Notes: generated from the letters alone by a model not told the origin. Positions 21,115-31,796 are shown, counted from the stretch's first letter. The stretch is DNA of 64,000 nt from Dickeya poaceiphila (GCF_007858975.2 NZ_CP042220.2:2418001-2482000); one strand, 5' to 3'. Numbers and translations are program-made.

Positions 21115-22118
21115 GTCAGCCAATTGCATCCAACAGCGCCCCCCATGGGGCGATCCCCTTTCATCATCGCCTGTTTGACCTGTTTTATAAGTGGGGAATG
21201 CTGATTACCGTCGTCGCGCTCATCGCCTTGTTCGGTATAGCGTCGGACAACTTTCTGGAACCGAACAACATCATCAACATTCTGCGTTCCATCGCCATCG
21301 TCACGGTGATCGCCATAGCGGTTTCCATCTCGCTGTCGGTAGGCGGGTTCGACCTGTCGGTAGGCTCAACCGCCTCGCTGGCTAACGCACTGGTGATTTC
21401 ACTGTTCGTCTGGCACGGCCTAGGCACCACCAGCGCTATTGTTGTGACGCTGGCGCTGTGCCTGCTGGTCGGGCTATTTAACGCCTTTCTGATCGTGGTA
21501 CTGCGTATTCCTGACATGCTGGCAACACTGGCCAGCCTGTTTGTGATTCAGGGCGTCGCCATGACTTACAGCTACGGCGGCTCCATCACCCAGAACATGT
21601 TGCTGCCGAACGGCGACATAGCGGAAGGCGTGATTCCCGATGTGTTCGCCTCGCTGGGACAGGTGCCGGTGATTGTGGTGATCATGCTGGTGGTCACGGT
21701 ACTGGTGCAGCTTTATATGTCACTCACCAAGCACGGTCGGCGCATGTACGCGATTGGCGGCAATCAGGAAGCGGCAAGACTGGCCGGTATCCGTACCGCA
21801 CGTTACCGCGTGCTGGCCTATTTGCTTTCGGCGCTGCTGGCGGCGCTGGGCGGCATCCTGCTGGCATCCCGCATCGGCTCTTCGCAGGTCAATGCCGGCA
21901 GTGGATACCTGATGGACGCGGTGGCTGCCGCCTATATTGGCTTTTCACTGGCTGGTTCAGGCAAGCCCAATGCGCTGGGAACATTGGTCGGCGCGGTCAT
22001 TCTCGGCGTGCTGCAAAACGGGTTGGTGATGCTGTCCGTGCCTTACTACGCCATGGATATCATCAAAGGCTCGGTGCTGGCGCTGGCGCTGGCTATGACT
22101 TACTTCCAGAAACGCTAA
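21111..22118 (+). CDS. Sugar ABC transporter permease (RbsC type)
   Basis: 335-residue inner-membrane permease with about ten hydrophobic segments; characteristic segments are GGFDLSVGS and YAIGGNQEAARLAGI, and GLVMLSVPYYA near the end. The start is the GTG at 21111-21113, overlapping the ATPase stop by four bases, after a strong GGAGG; an open frame further upstream from 21003 is only the ATPase gene read in another frame. Works with the preceding ATPase. There is a single permease gene, so it would act as a homodimer. The expected binding protein is not in the window. Confidence 0.88.
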   Translation: MSQPIASNSAPHGAIPFHHRLFDLFYKWGMLITVVALIALFGIASDNFLEPNNIINILRSIAIVTVIAIAVSISLSVGGFDLSVGSTASLANALVISLFVWHGLGTTSAIVVTLALCLLVGLFNAFLIVVLRIPDMLATLASLFVIQGVAMTYSYGGSITQNMLLPNGDIAEGVIPDVFASLGQVPVIVVIMLVVTVLVQLYMSLTKHGRRMYAIGGNQEAARLAGIRTARYRVLAYLLSALLAALGGILLASRIGSSQVNAGSGYLMDAVAAAYIGFSLAGSGKPNALGTLVGAVILGVLQNGLVMLSVPYYAMDIIKGSVLALALAMTYFQKR

Positions 22119-22311
22119 CCGTCCTAACCCGTCGGTATCTACCGGCGGGTGCTTCCATCGGCTTCCTGTCCACTACGACATGAAAGCATCGACGATAAAA
22201 ACTTCGGACATAAAAAAACCTCGCTCACAAGTGTGATCTACATCGCATTGTCATTATCTATTGACTACAATAAGTTGTTCAAAATTTGTTATACCCGACT
22301 GGAATCTGATC

Positions 22312-23499
22312 ATGAAATCCGCTTCCCCCTCACGTTCCACCGCCTGGTTACGCGTAGTTACGCTGGCTGTAGCCGCGTTTATTTTCAATACCACGGAGTT
22401 TATTCCGGTAGGACTGCTGAGCGACATTGCCAACAGCTTTGCGATGAAAACCGAAGATGTTGGCCTGATGATTACGATTTATGCCTGGATAGTAGCAGTG
22501 GCTTCGCTTATCTGCATGTTGCTGACCAATGGGATTGAGCGCCGAAAGTTGCTGATTGGGTTGTTCAGCCTGTTTGTCATCAGCCATATACTCTCTGCCG
22601 CCGCCTGGAACTTTACCGTACTGGTCATTTCCCGTGCCGGAGTAGCACTGGCACACTCGGTATTCTGGTCGATTACCGCCTCGCTGGCGATTCGTATGGC
22701 ACCGCCCGGCAAACGTGCGCAGGCACTGGGATTAATCGCCACCGGATCATCACTGGCGATGGTGCTGGGGTTGCCGCTGGGGCGGATCATTGGTCAGTAC
22801 CTTGGCTGGCGCGTGACCTTCATGACCATCGCTGCCGGCGCCACACTGGCCATGATCCTGCTGGCGCGCCTGTTGCCCTTGTTGCCAAGCGAACACGCTG
22901 GGTCACTGTCCAGCGTGCCGAAATTGTTCCGTCGTCCGGCGTTGGTCGGCATCTACCTGCTGACCGTGGTAGTGGTGACAGCGCATTTCACCGCCTACAG
23001 CTATATTGAACCCTTTATCCAGACGGTGGCCAGACTGCCAGAAAATTTCACTACCCTGATTCTGCTGTTGTTCGGTTGTGCCGGTATTGTGGGCAGCATG
23101 GTTTACAGCCGCTACAGCGAGCGCTTCCCCCTCGCGTTTCTGGTCACCGCCATGTTGCTGTTGCTGAGCTGTCTGATACTGTTGATGCCGCTGTCCAGCT
23201 ATCCGTTCGGCCTGACACTGCTGTGTCTGGTGTGGGGGCTGGCGATGATGGCGATTGGGCTGGCGATGCAGGCCAAAGTGTTGTCGCTGGCGCCCGATGC
23301 CAGCGATGTCGCGATGTCGATTTTCTCCGGATTGTTCAATCTCGGCATCGGCGGCGGCGCACTACTGGGCAATCAGGTTAGCTTGCATTTAGGGATGGAT
23401 AAAATCGGTTATGTCGGCGCACCGCTGGTACTGGCAGCGCTGCTCACCATGCTGCTCACCATCTACCGCAACGTACGACTGGTGCACTCACGTATTTGA
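22312..23499 (+). CDS. sotB: SotB, sugar efflux transporter of the MFS
   Basis: 395 residues, 12 membrane segments. SotB (YdeA in Escherichia) exports arabinose, lactose and other sugars or IPTG; it was studied in Erwinia chrysanthemi (now Dickeya). Strong matches to the remembered protein: [68 protein letters not shown] and YSYIEPF. Frame runs back to 22261, but the ATG at 22312, nine bases after GGAA, gives the family N terminus. A strong terminator follows. Confidence 0.92.
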   Translation: MKSASPSRSTAWLRVVTLAVAAFIFNTTEFIPVGLLSDIANSFAMKTEDVGLMITIYAWIVAVASLICMLLTNGIERRKLLIGLFSLFVISHILSAAAWNFTVLVISRAGVALAHSVFWSITASLAIRMAPPGKRAQALGLIATGSSLAMVLGLPLGRIIGQYLGWRVTFMTIAAGATLAMILLARLLPLLPSEHAGSLSSVPKLFRRPALVGIYLLTVVVVTAHFTAYSYIEPFIQTVARLPENFTTLILLLFGCAGIVGSMVYSRYSERFPLAFLVTAMLLLLSCLILLMPLSSYPFGLTLLCLVWGLAMMAIGLAMQAKVLSLAPDASDVAMSIFSGLFNLGIGGGALLGNQVSLHLGMDKIGYVGAPLVLAALLTMLLTIYRNVRLVHSRI

Positions 23500-23543
23500 A
23501 TTGCCTCTCTTTGGCTTAATACGCGCTGATAAAAACACCCCAT

Positions 23544-23580
23544 AAAAAAAGCCAGCCGGTAACCCGACTGGCTTTTTTGT
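23544..23580. terminator. Bidirectional terminator between sotB and lysP
   Basis: GCCAGCCGG (23551-23559) pairs with CCGACTGGC (23564-23572) with one mismatch, flanked by A7 on the left and T6 on the right, so it can stop transcription from both sotB (+) and lysP (-). Confidence 0.9.
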
Positions 23581-23591
23581 TTACGAAACGG

Positions 23592-25067
23592 TTACTGGTG
23601 ATGTTCCGGGAAAGTCATCTCGCTGTATTTTACCATGCGCGAGCCTTTCACCAGCCGGTAGCCCAGCCAGATAGCCAGAAACAGCGGAATGCCAACGTAA
23701 GTTGCCGTCACCGCATACCAGTCAATTTTATCCGCCAAAAACGCCTGATAGTTCTGACCCAGCGTAATAATCAGACACAGCACAAAAGCAAAGATCGGTC
23801 CCAGCGGGAAGAAACCGGAACGGTACGGCAAGGCGTTCAGGTCATGCCCCTGTATGACGTAACCACGGCGGAAACGGTAGTGGCTGATAGCGATCCCCAA
23901 CCAGGCGATAAACCCGGTCATTCCGGAAGTATTCAGCAGCCACATATACACCGTCTGGTTGCCGAACATTGATGACAGAAAGCACAGACCCGCTACTACC
24001 GTGGTGGCATACAACGCGTTACGCGGCACCCCACCTTTAGACAAGGTGCCAAAACAGGCTGGTGCCTTGCCTTCCTGCGCCAGCGTAAACAACATACGGG
24101 TAGACGCGTACATACCGGAATTGCCCGCTGACAGCACAGCAGTCAGGATGACCGCATTCATCACCGCTGCCGCCGACAACAAACCGGCGTTTTCGAACAC
24201 CAGCGTAAACGGACTAACGCTGATGTCTTTCACATCATTACGCAGCAGATTCGGGTCGGTATAAGGGACTAACAGACTGATGATAAGAATGGCAAAGATA
24301 TAAAACAGCAAAATACGCCAAAATACCTGACGCACCGCACGTGGAATGTTGGTCTGCGGGTCTTTTGATTCCCCTGCCGCCACACCAATCAGTTCGGTGC
24401 CCTGAAACGAGAAGCCGACAATCATCGCCACACCGATCATAGCGGAGAAACCACCAGCGAACGGGGCATCGCCAATCTGCCAGTTATGCCAGCCCGCATG
24501 TTCGCCGCCGCGCAGAATACCGATAATCATCAGCACCCCAACGGCAATAAACAGAATTACGGTGGTCACCTTAATCAACGAAAACCAGTACTCCGCTTCG
24601 CCAAACCCTTTAACCGAAATGTAGTTCAGCAAAAACATCAGCGACAGAAACAGCGCACTCCATACCCAGCCGGGTACGGATGGGAACCAGTATCCCATTA
24701 CCAGTTGCGCCGCCACCAGATCAACCGCAATAGTCACCGCCCAGTTGTACCAGTAGTTCCAGCCCAACGCGAAGCCAAACCCTTCTTCCACATAGCGCGC
24801 ACCATAAGTGGAAAACGAGCCGGATACCGGCATGAATGCCGCCAGCTCACCAAGGCTGGTCATCAGAAAATAGACCATCAGGCCAATCAGCGCATACGAC
24901 AGCAGTGCGCCGCCTGGCCCTGCCTGCGACACCGTCGCGCCAGAGGCGACAAACAACCCGGTGCCGATCGAACCGCCAATGGCGATCATCGTCAAATGCC
25001 GCGCTTTCAACTCACGGCGCAGTGTGGTTCCCCGCTGTTCGGCGAGGTCAGTGTTGTGTTGAACCAT
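23592..25067 (-). CDS. lysP: Lysine-specific permease LysP
   Basis: 491 residues, 12 membrane segments, amino acid-polyamine-organocation superfamily, lysine:proton symport. Near-identical over long stretches to Escherichia LysP: LRRELKARHLTMIAIGGSIG, GFALGWNYWYNWAVTI, SFQGTELIGVAAGES, GMYASTRML, and the closing MVKYSEMTFP. In Escherichia LysP also restrains the acid-stress regulator CadC. Start ATG at 25065-25067. It lies next to the LysR gene yeiE, as in Escherichia, where YeiE has been linked to lysP regulation. Confidence 0.96.
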   Translation of the reverse strand: MVQHNTDLAEQRGTTLRRELKARHLTMIAIGGSIGTGLFVASGATVSQAGPGGALLSYALIGLMVYFLMTSLGELAAFMPVSGSFSTYGARYVEEGFGFALGWNYWYNWAVTIAVDLVAAQLVMGYWFPSVPGWVWSALFLSLMFLLNYISVKGFGEAEYWFSLIKVTTVILFIAVGVLMIIGILRGGEHAGWHNWQIGDAPFAGGFSAMIGVAMIVGFSFQGTELIGVAAGESKDPQTNIPRAVRQVFWRILLFYIFAILIISLLVPYTDPNLLRNDVKDISVSPFTLVFENAGLLSAAAVMNAVILTAVLSAGNSGMYASTRMLFTLAQEGKAPACFGTLSKGGVPRNALYATTVVAGLCFLSSMFGNQTVYMWLLNTSGMTGFIAWLGIAISHYRFRRGYVIQGHDLNALPYRSGFFPLGPIFAFVLCLIITLGQNYQAFLADKIDWYAVTATYVGIPLFLAIWLGYRLVKGSRMVKYSEMTFPEHHQ

Positions 25068-25230
25068 TACAATCCATGCCCTTGAAAATTTGAGGGCGGA
25101 TTGTAGGCAATCCGCTACCTGCTGAATAGCGTACAGCGCGGATTATAAGAGACCTTCATAACTCACACTGAATCATAAGAAATTCCTCTGAGAGGAGACC
25201 ACGCGCGTTGCACTGATGTTGCCGGCTTGT

Positions 25231-26109
25231 TTAGATGAGTCCATCACTCTGGCAATACCCCAGAAAACATTGCAGTACGCCGGATAAATGTTTCTGACGA
25301 TGATGTACCAGATACAGCGTACGGCTCAGTTGCGGCAAAGGAACCGGCAACTCCACCAATACGCCGGTGGCGAGCTGTTCGGCAATGACGTGCCGTGACA
25401 GACAACTGATACCGATGCCATGCCGCACCGCGTGCTTAATCGCCTCCGAGTTGCCCAGTTCCATCACCAGCCGGAAATGCGGTAAACGAGCCAGCAACAG
25501 ATGATCCAATACTTCACGCGTACCGGAGCCATGTTCACGCAAAATCCAGGGCGCATCCGCCAGCATTGGCAACGTAAAATCATGGTCAATCAGCGGATTA
25601 CCCGGCGCGCAAAACACCACCAGTTCATCTTCCCGCCACGGCTGAGTAATCAGATCGGGATGGTGGCACGGGCCTTCAATCAGCCCCAAATCAACCCGAA
25701 ATTCGGAAACGGCATTCACCACATCCTGCGTATTGCCCACATACAGTTCCAGTGGAATAGACGGGAAATCCTGACGGTAGCGGGCAATCATCTCTGGCAT
25801 CAGGTAATTACCAATAGTGCTGCTGGCATAAATACGCAGCGCACCGTTATCACGCCGGAATAACTGCTCGATTTCTACCGATTGCTCCAGCAAGGCCAGC
25901 GCCTTGGGATACAACAGACGTCCATGTTCATTGACCACCAGTCGTTTACCGACGCGGTCAAACAGCTGTACCCCTAATTGGCTTTCAAGATCGGCCAATG
26001 CGGCGCTGACGGCCGATTGTGACAACGACAGCACCACCGATGCCTGAGTCGTTGAACCGCTTTTCAGCACTTCGGTAAACACTTCCAGTTGACGTAACGT
26101 AATATGCAT
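25231..26109 (-). CDS. yeiE: YeiE, LysR-family regulator
   Basis: 292 residues. HTH at about 1-60 ([20 protein letters not shown], then [20 protein letters not shown]), effector domain about 92-285 with YVGNTQDVV and DLGLIEGPC. Escherichia YeiE is reported to respond to sulfite and to affect yeiH; the divergent yeiE-yeiH layout here (76-112 bases between starts) supports control of yeiH. Start ATG at 26107-26109. Confidence 0.9.
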   Translation of the reverse strand: MHITLRQLEVFTEVLKSGSTTQASVVLSLSQSAVSAALADLESQLGVQLFDRVGKRLVVNEHGRLLYPKALALLEQSVEIEQLFRRDNGALRIYASSTIGNYLMPEMIARYRQDFPSIPLELYVGNTQDVVNAVSEFRVDLGLIEGPCHHPDLITQPWREDELVVFCAPGNPLIDHDFTLPMLADAPWILREHGSGTREVLDHLLLARLPHFRLVMELGNSEAIKHAVRHGIGISCLSRHVIAEQLATGVLVELPVPLPQLSRTLYLVHHRQKHLSGVLQCFLGYCQSDGLI

Positions 26110-26221
26110 AGGGGCTCTTATCGTAAATATCTATAGGTTATAAATATATAATCAATTTCTATTTTAAGCGTACTGATCATAGGCTGTGCCCTCAACCTCA
26201 CGATTCAAATCAGGTCTGGCT

Positions 26222-27307
26222 ATGTTTTTATTTTTTCCCAGGGTGCAACGGCTTTTCTCTTTATCCGGCTTATTCAACGCAGGCTACCTGCTGACCGGCA
26301 TTATCCTGACCGGCCTGCTGACTCAGGGCGCGTTACGGCTATCCGCTATGCCAATGATCGCAGGATTGGGGCTAGGCTCCCTGACGCTGGCGATACTGGT
26401 GGGCATGGTGCTGGGTAATACCGTTTATTCACACCTGCAACCCTGGTGTGATGCCGGTGTTCAATGGTCCCGGCATTACCTGCTGCGCGGGGGCATTATC
26501 CTGTACGGCTTCAAACTTAGCTTTCAGCAACTCACCGCCGTCGGGGCTGCCGGTCTGGTGATAGACCTGCTGACACTCACCTCCACCCTGCTGCTCGCCT
26601 ATTGGCTGGGACGGCGCTGGTTCCAACTGGACGGACATACCGCTTTGCTGATTGGCGCAGGCAGCAGTATTTGCGGCGCGGCAGCAGTACTGGCCACCGC
26701 CCCGGTACTGAAAAGTACCGCCGATAACGTCGCGGTCGCGGTATCCACCGTCGTCCTGTTTGGTACCACCGCCATGTTTCTTTACCCATGGATGTACCAA
26801 CATTTTATCCAGTATAGCGGCTGGTTATTTACCCCGCAGACTTTCGGCGTCTATCTTGGATCAACCGTGCATGAAGTAGCGCAGGTAGTCGCCGCTGGTC
26901 ATGCCATCAGCCCGGTCGCCGAAAATACTGCGGTCATCGGTAAGATGCTGCGAGTCATGATGCTGGCACCGTTCTTATTCCTGCTCGGCCTGTGGCTGAA
27001 GCAGCGTCAGCCGGCGCATCAGTCCGTCACTTCTGCCAGCGCGGGTTACCCGTGGTTTGCGCTGGGCTTTGTCATGGTGTGTGGGATCAACTCGCTGGAC
27101 TGGTTACCGGCAGGTTGGGGCGCCATGCTGACACAACTCGACAACGTGCTGTTGACCATGGCGATGGTAGCACTGGGGCTGGCGACACGGCTGAACACGC
27201 TACGACAGGCAGGAATCAAGCCATTGCTGCTGGCGGCGATGCTGTTTATCTGGCTGGTAGCAGGCGGCGCGGCGATTAATCTGGGAGTACAGCATCTTTT
27301 CGCCTGA
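26222..27307 (+). CDS. yeiH: YeiH, UPF0324 inner-membrane protein
   Basis: 361 residues, about ten membrane segments, UPF0324 family (PSE-type putative sulfate/sulfite exporter). Family signatures: TLAILVGMVLGN, LLRGGIILYGFKLSFQQ, LIGAGSSICGAAAVLATAP, GSTVHEVAQVVAAGHAI and MLRVMMLAPFL. A GTG at 26186 is in frame, but the ATG at 26222 after CAGGTCTGGCT fits the family better. Transport function is not proven. Divergent from yeiE. Confidence 0.9.
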   Translation: MFLFFPRVQRLFSLSGLFNAGYLLTGIILTGLLTQGALRLSAMPMIAGLGLGSLTLAILVGMVLGNTVYSHLQPWCDAGVQWSRHYLLRGGIILYGFKLSFQQLTAVGAAGLVIDLLTLTSTLLLAYWLGRRWFQLDGHTALLIGAGSSICGAAAVLATAPVLKSTADNVAVAVSTVVLFGTTAMFLYPWMYQHFIQYSGWLFTPQTFGVYLGSTVHEVAQVVAAGHAISPVAENTAVIGKMLRVMMLAPFLFLLGLWLKQRQPAHQSVTSASAGYPWFALGFVMVCGINSLDWLPAGWGAMLTQLDNVLLTMAMVALGLATRLNTLRQAGIKPLLLAAMLFIWLVAGGAAINLGVQHLFA

Positions 27308-27385
27308 TTTTCGCCTGAAAGAAACAAGGCTACAGTTGGCTATGCGGTAATGTCATAATGCGCAGGCATGAAAAAGGAGAAAAGC

Positions 27386-28246
27386 ATGAAGTATGTCGGA
27401 GCCCACGTCAGTGCCTCAGGCGGCGTGGATCAGGCGGCAGCCCGCGCCCATGATATTGGCGCCACGGCATTTGCGTTGTTTACCAAAAATCAGCGTCAGT
27501 GGCAGGCCCCGCCGTTAGCGGCGGATATCATTGATCGTTTTCAGGCCGCCTGTGCGCAATATCAATTCACACCGGCGCAGATACTGCCGCACGATAGTTA
27601 CCTGATCAATCTGGGGCATCCGGACGATGATGCCTTACAAAAATCCCAGACGGCATTTATCGATGAGATGTCGCGTTGCCAGCAACTGGGGCTGACGTTG
27701 CTGAATTTCCACCCCGGCAGTCATTTGCGCCAGATAGACGAAAGCACCTGCCTGAGCCGCATCGCCCAGTCTATCAATCTGGCGCTGGATGCAACCAGCG
27801 GCGTGACCGCGGTGATCGAAAATACAGCTGGTCAGGGCAGCAATCTGGGGTTTCGCTTTGAACATCTGGCGGAAATCATCAGTCAGGTAGAAGACAAAAG
27901 CCGGGTCGGCGTCTGCATCGATACCTGCCATGCATTCGCCGGCGGCTATGATCTACGCACTGACGCCGACTGCGAACACACCTTTGCTGAACTGGAACGC
28001 ATCGTCGGTTTTCGCTATTTGCGCGGTATGCACCTGAATGACGCTAAAAGCGAGTTCAACAGTCGGGTAGACCGTCATCACAGTTTGGGCGAGGGTAACA
28101 TCGGCAAAACCGTGTTCAGCTATATCATGCGCGACCCACGCTTTGACGGCATTCCGCTGATTCTGGAAACCATCAACCCGGATATCTGGGCGCAGGAAAT
28201 CGCCTGGCTGAAGTCACAGCAGCCGTTGCCTGCCAGCGGTGCCTGA
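27386..28246 (+). CDS. nfo: Endonuclease IV
   Basis: 286 residues. Zinc-dependent apurinic/apyrimidinic endonuclease that starts repair of abasic and oxidised DNA. Metal ligands lie in [48 protein letters not shown] and LILETINPD. The ATG at 27386 follows AAGGAG at seven bases; an upstream ATG at 27368 has no ribosome site. Gene order yeiH-nfo as in Escherichia. Convergent with the caspase-like gene after 65 bases. Confidence 0.97.
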   Translation: MKYVGAHVSASGGVDQAAARAHDIGATAFALFTKNQRQWQAPPLAADIIDRFQAACAQYQFTPAQILPHDSYLINLGHPDDDALQKSQTAFIDEMSRCQQLGLTLLNFHPGSHLRQIDESTCLSRIAQSINLALDATSGVTAVIENTAGQGSNLGFRFEHLAEIISQVEDKSRVGVCIDTCHAFAGGYDLRTDADCEHTFAELERIVGFRYLRGMHLNDAKSEFNSRVDRHHSLGEGNIGKTVFSYIMRDPRFDGIPLILETINPDIWAQEIAWLKSQQPLPASGA

Positions 28247-28311
28247 ATCCACGTTGCGGTCAGCGTCTGGCCGCCTATTCATCCACAACGACCTATTCAC
28301 CTCATCCGCAA

Positions 28312-29022
28312 CTACGCAACCTCTTCGCGTCGTAATTGCGCCGCCCGCTGAAATATCTTGTCTGATACCGTGCGTGGCTTGTGGCCTTGTCCGCTGGGCT
28401 GAACCACACACTGAAAGGCATCGCGCAGTGGCATCGGCTTGCCATGCGTATCGCGCCCAATCGCGTATTTATCGTGGAAGGGAGAAATCGCCAGCGCCAG
28501 ATTCTCAACGATAGTCTCTCTCTCTGCGAAGGCGCTCTTTTTTAGCGACAGCATCTGATTGATGATCGCGCAGTCGAGCAAGGTCCCCGTCAGCCATTCG
28601 GTTTCTGAGGCATATCCGGCACACCACCGCAAGTGATTACCGCTGGTGAAGGTTTCCATTAGATCAGTATGGGCACCCACAAAACAGGCGCCAAGTAGCA
28701 GACCGGTAATATTGAAATGATGGGATAATTCCCCTACCGGCAACAGCACATCACGAATATGCGTTCCGCCTAGTTTTTTCCCCTGACCGTGCGCAGCGAC
28801 ATAAATAATGATGTTTTTGAACGGGATTTTGCACAAACAATGTAATGCGGTGCGAAAACTCTTCTTATCGTAGAAATTCGCGTAATACACCTCGGTATCA
28901 CCGGCAGCTTTGGCAATGCCTTCCATGAACGGCACCACGGATGAACGATTGGCATCGTGCTCGTCCAGCTCCCAGGGTGACTCCAGCACCAAAATTCCAC
29001 GACTGGCATTATGACGCGGCAT
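28312..29022 (-). CDS. Small protein with probable caspase/CHAT-like His-Cys core, unknown role
   Basis: 236 residues, not a family I can name. Predicted strand order fits the caspase-like (clan CD) peptidase fold: strand GILVLES (9-15), strand TEVYYANF, strand NIIIYVAAHG ending in His78-Gly79, strand ITGLLLGACFVG with Cys113. The hydrophobic strand-His-Gly and strand-Ala-Cys pairs, 35 residues apart, are the usual catalytic dyad positions of CHAT and caspase-type domains. The C-terminal region (about 180-236) is basic with no recognised motif. The gene has a good AAGGAG before ATG 29020-29022 and normal local base composition, so it is not an obvious import. It sits between nfo and fruA, where Escherichia has other genes. 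No signal peptide or membrane segment. Fold call is inference from motifs. Confidence 0.6.
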   Translation of the reverse strand: MPRHNASRGILVLESPWELDEHDANRSSVVPFMEGIAKAAGDTEVYYANFYDKKSFRTALHCLCKIPFKNIIIYVAAHGQGKKLGGTHIRDVLLPVGELSHHFNITGLLLGACFVGAHTDLMETFTSGNHLRWCAGYASETEWLTGTLLDCAIINQMLSLKKSAFAERETIVENLALAISPFHDKYAIGRDTHGKPMPLRDAFQCVVQPSGQGHKPRTVSDKIFQRAAQLRREEVA

Positions 29023-29094
29023 AAGGTTCTCCTTCTGTTCCCCTATAGCAATGCAAAATCATACCGCGATTAGCCGGTGCAGCGGAAAAAACGT

Positions 29095-29121
29095 AAAAAA
29101 AAGCCGGTCACAGGACCGGCG
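29095..29121 (-). terminator. Terminator of the fruBKA operon
   Basis: GCCGGTC (29103-29109) pairs with GACCGGC (29114-29120), loop ACAG; on the minus strand the stem is followed by eight T. It lies 23 bases past the fruA stop. Confidence 0.92.
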
Positions 29122-29143
29122 TTTCAGACTGCTGACAGCCCTA

Positions 29144-30841
29144 TCAGGCTTTAACCAGCTGCTCTTCCGGACGCTTCAGCACAGCGTACAGCACACCAGC
29201 CACTACCGTACCCGCCACGATGGAGAGCAGGTAACCCAACACCGGCGTAATCGCACCCGGAATCAGCAGCACGAACAGGCCGCCGTGCGGCGCCATCAGC
29301 TTCGCGCCAATCGCCATGGAGATTGCACCGGTCAGCGCGCCCCCCAGGATACAGCACGGCAGCACACGCATCGGGTCACGGGCAGCGTAAGGAATGGCCC
29401 CTTCGGAGATGAAGCACAGCCCCAGCACTACCGCAGCCTTGCCGCCTTCGCGCTCGCTGGCAGTGAATTTCTTAGCGGCAATAAAGGTCGCCAGACCCAT
29501 CGCCAGCGGCGGCACCATACCGGAAGCCATTACGGCGGCCATTGGCGCATACACCTGGCTACTCAGCAGCGTGGTACCGAACACATAGGCCACTTTGTTT
29601 ACCGGCCCCCCCATATCGGTACACATCATGCCGCCCAGAATAGCGCCCAAAATGACCGCATTAGCCGTACCCATGGACTGCAACCAGCCCGTCAGACCAG
29701 TCAGAATTTTCGCAACCGGCGTACCGACGACATAAATCATGATGAGACCGGTAATCAGCGTAGCGAATAGCGGGATAATCAAGATCGGTTTTAACGCCGA
29801 CATGCTCTGCGGTAATGTCACGTGGTTGCTGATAGCGCGTGCCAGATACCCTGCCAGGAACCCGGCGATGATACCGCCAAGGAAACCCGCACCGGTGCTG
29901 ACAGCCAGCATCCCACCGACTAAGCCCGGCGTCAGGCCCGGACGGTCAGCAATCGAGAATGCGATATAACCGGCCAGTACCGGCACCATCAGGGCAAACG
30001 CCGAACCGCCGCCGATCTTCATCAGCGCCGCCGCCAGCGTTCCTTCTTCCTTGAACGCGGTAATCCCGAACACGAAGGACAGGGCAATACACAAACCACC
30101 CGCCACCACCATCGGTAGCATATACGACACACCAGTCAGCAGGTGACGATACGGACCTGCGCCGCCTTTTTTGGCGGACTCGCCGCCAGCCGACGCACCG
30201 CTCTGAGCGGATGGCTGGAACACCACCGCTTCAGACAACGCTTTATCAAACTCTTGCGCCGTCTTCTTCAGTGCCAGACCGGTAGACGTACGATACATTT
30301 TTTTACCAGCGAACTTGCTAAGGTCAACTTCGATATCCGCCGCCACGATCACCAGATCCGCCTGCTCAACTTCTTCCGGGCTTATCGGGTTTCCAGCACC
30401 TACGGAACCGCGGGTTTCCACTTTCACCCACCAGCCACGTTTTTTCGCTTCACTTTCAATTGCTTCAGCCGCCATAAAGGTGTGAGCCACCCCGGTTGGA
30501 CAGGCCGTCACCGCCACAATGCGTTTGGCAGCAGTCGGAGCCGCTGCGCTTGCAGTTGCGGTAGCAGCAGGCGCCTGATACGGCTGCGCTTGCGCCTTCG
30601 CTTGTTCCAGGAACTGAGCGGGCTGACTCAATGCCAGCTCCACATCTCCGGCAAACACTTTCTTGCCATTCAGACCGCTGTCTGCCTGTACGGGAGAGCC
30701 CAGCACAATGGCCAGTTCCGCATCGGCAAGTTGCTCGGTGAGGGTAAGCCCTGCGTTAGCGGCGGCCGCACCGAGCAAATTTTTCACCAGACGGCTTTTC
30801 GCCAGTCCCAGTGATTTATCAAGTATCAGCAGCGTTTTCAT
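29144..30841 (-). CDS. fruA: PTS fructose transporter subunit IIBC
   Basis: 565 residues. Takes up fructose and phosphorylates it to fructose 1-phosphate using phosphate from FruB. Domains: degenerate N-terminal IIB' (1 to about 85), Ala/Pro-rich linker, IIB (about 106-205) with phosphocysteine Cys114 in AVTACPTGVAHTF, then membrane IIC (about 225-560) with GPVNKVAYVFGTTL and the EGAIPYAARDP signature. The last gene of fruBKA; 16 bases after fruK. Terminator directly behind. Confidence 0.96.
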   Translation of the reverse strand: MKTLLILDKSLGLAKSRLVKNLLGAAAANAGLTLTEQLADAELAIVLGSPVQADSGLNGKKVFAGDVELALSQPAQFLEQAKAQAQPYQAPAATATASAAAPTAAKRIVAVTACPTGVAHTFMAAEAIESEAKKRGWWVKVETRGSVGAGNPISPEEVEQADLVIVAADIEVDLSKFAGKKMYRTSTGLALKKTAQEFDKALSEAVVFQPSAQSGASAGGESAKKGGAGPYRHLLTGVSYMLPMVVAGGLCIALSFVFGITAFKEEGTLAAALMKIGGGSAFALMVPVLAGYIAFSIADRPGLTPGLVGGMLAVSTGAGFLGGIIAGFLAGYLARAISNHVTLPQSMSALKPILIIPLFATLITGLIMIYVVGTPVAKILTGLTGWLQSMGTANAVILGAILGGMMCTDMGGPVNKVAYVFGTTLLSSQVYAPMAAVMASGMVPPLAMGLATFIAAKKFTASEREGGKAAVVLGLCFISEGAIPYAARDPMRVLPCCILGGALTGAISMAIGAKLMAPHGGLFVLLIPGAITPVLGYLLSIVAGTVVAGVLYAVLKRPEEQLVKA

Positions 30842-30857
30842 TGTTTATCTCCTGCTG

Positions 30858-31796
30858 TCAGTTAAAGGGTTGTAGATCAACACGCGCCATCATCGCAGCC
30901 AGCTGCGGACGATCACTAATGCCTACGTTACTCTGGCTAACGGCCAGCGCTGCCACCGCAGTGGCCAGACGTAACGTATGTTCACTGGACTCACGCATCA
31001 ATAAGCCATAAATCAATCCCCCCACCATGGAGTCACCCGCACCTACCGTACTGATCACTTCACAGGCCGGCGGCATCGCCCGCCAGGCACCGGACGCATT
31101 GACCCATAGCGCACCTTCCGCTCCCAGCGAAATCACGACATGAGCAATACCCTGTTCGCGCAGCGCATGGGCTGCATCAACAACATCCGCCAACGTGGGC
31201 AATTTGCGTCCGGCCCAAATTTCCAGCTCGCGGCGGTTCGGTTTCACCAGCCACGGAGAGGCTTTCAGACCAGCGACCAGCGCTTCACGGCTGCTATCGA
31301 AAATAATGCACGGGCACTGGCTACGCAGACGCGACATCCAGTCGGTAAACGCATCCGGGTCAACACCGCTCGGCAGGCTGCCGCTGACGGCGACCATGTC
31401 AAACTGCCCCAGCCAGCTCAGCGAATCGTTGACGAAACGCTGCCAGTCCTGCTGCGTTACTTCAAAACCGGAGAAATTCAGGTCGGTTACATCGCCATTC
31501 TGCTCAGTGAGTTTGACGTTAATGCGTGTACGTCCCGACACCACCTGGAAACGGTTAGCGATGCCCAATTCGCTGAATAACTGTTGAAAGCCATCCTGAT
31601 TATCTTTCCCCAGAAAACCGCCCACGGTGACATCAATACCGAGATCTTTAAGCACCTTGGCAACATTGATGCCTTTGCCCGCCGCATGAAGTCCAGTCGT
31701 CTGAACCAGATTGACTTCGCCGCGCTCAATTTCCGGGCAGTACCCTACTAAATCATAGGCGGGATTTAGGGTAATGGTGGCAACGCGCCTGCTCAT
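30858..31796 (-). CDS. fruK: 1-phosphofructokinase
   Basis: 312-residue PfkB-family sugar kinase. It phosphorylates fructose 1-phosphate to fructose 1,6-bisphosphate. Seen: [14 protein letters not shown] substrate loop, SGSLPSGV, and the catalytic GAGDSMVGG near residue 250 that forms the anion hole. Its ATG overlaps the fruB stop by four bases, giving translational coupling within the operon. Confidence 0.96.
   Translation of the reverse strand: MSRRVATITLNPAYDLVGYCPEIERGEVNLVQTTGLHAAGKGINVAKVLKDLGIDVTVGGFLGKDNQDGFQQLFSELGIANRFQVVSGRTRINVKLTEQNGDVTDLNFSGFEVTQQDWQRFVNDSLSWLGQFDMVAVSGSLPSGVDPDAFTDWMSRLRSQCPCIIFDSSREALVAGLKASPWLVKPNRRELEIWAGRKLPTLADVVDAAHALREQGIAHVVISLGAEGALWVNASGAWRAMPPACEVISTVGAGDSMVGGLIYGLLMRESSEHTLRLATAVAALAVSQSNVGISDRPQLAAMMARVDLQPFN

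Noticed and set aside
29051..29770. 239-codon plus-strand frame opposite fruA
   Set aside because: Antisense of fruA; Gln/His/Arg-rich translation typical of a shadow frame.
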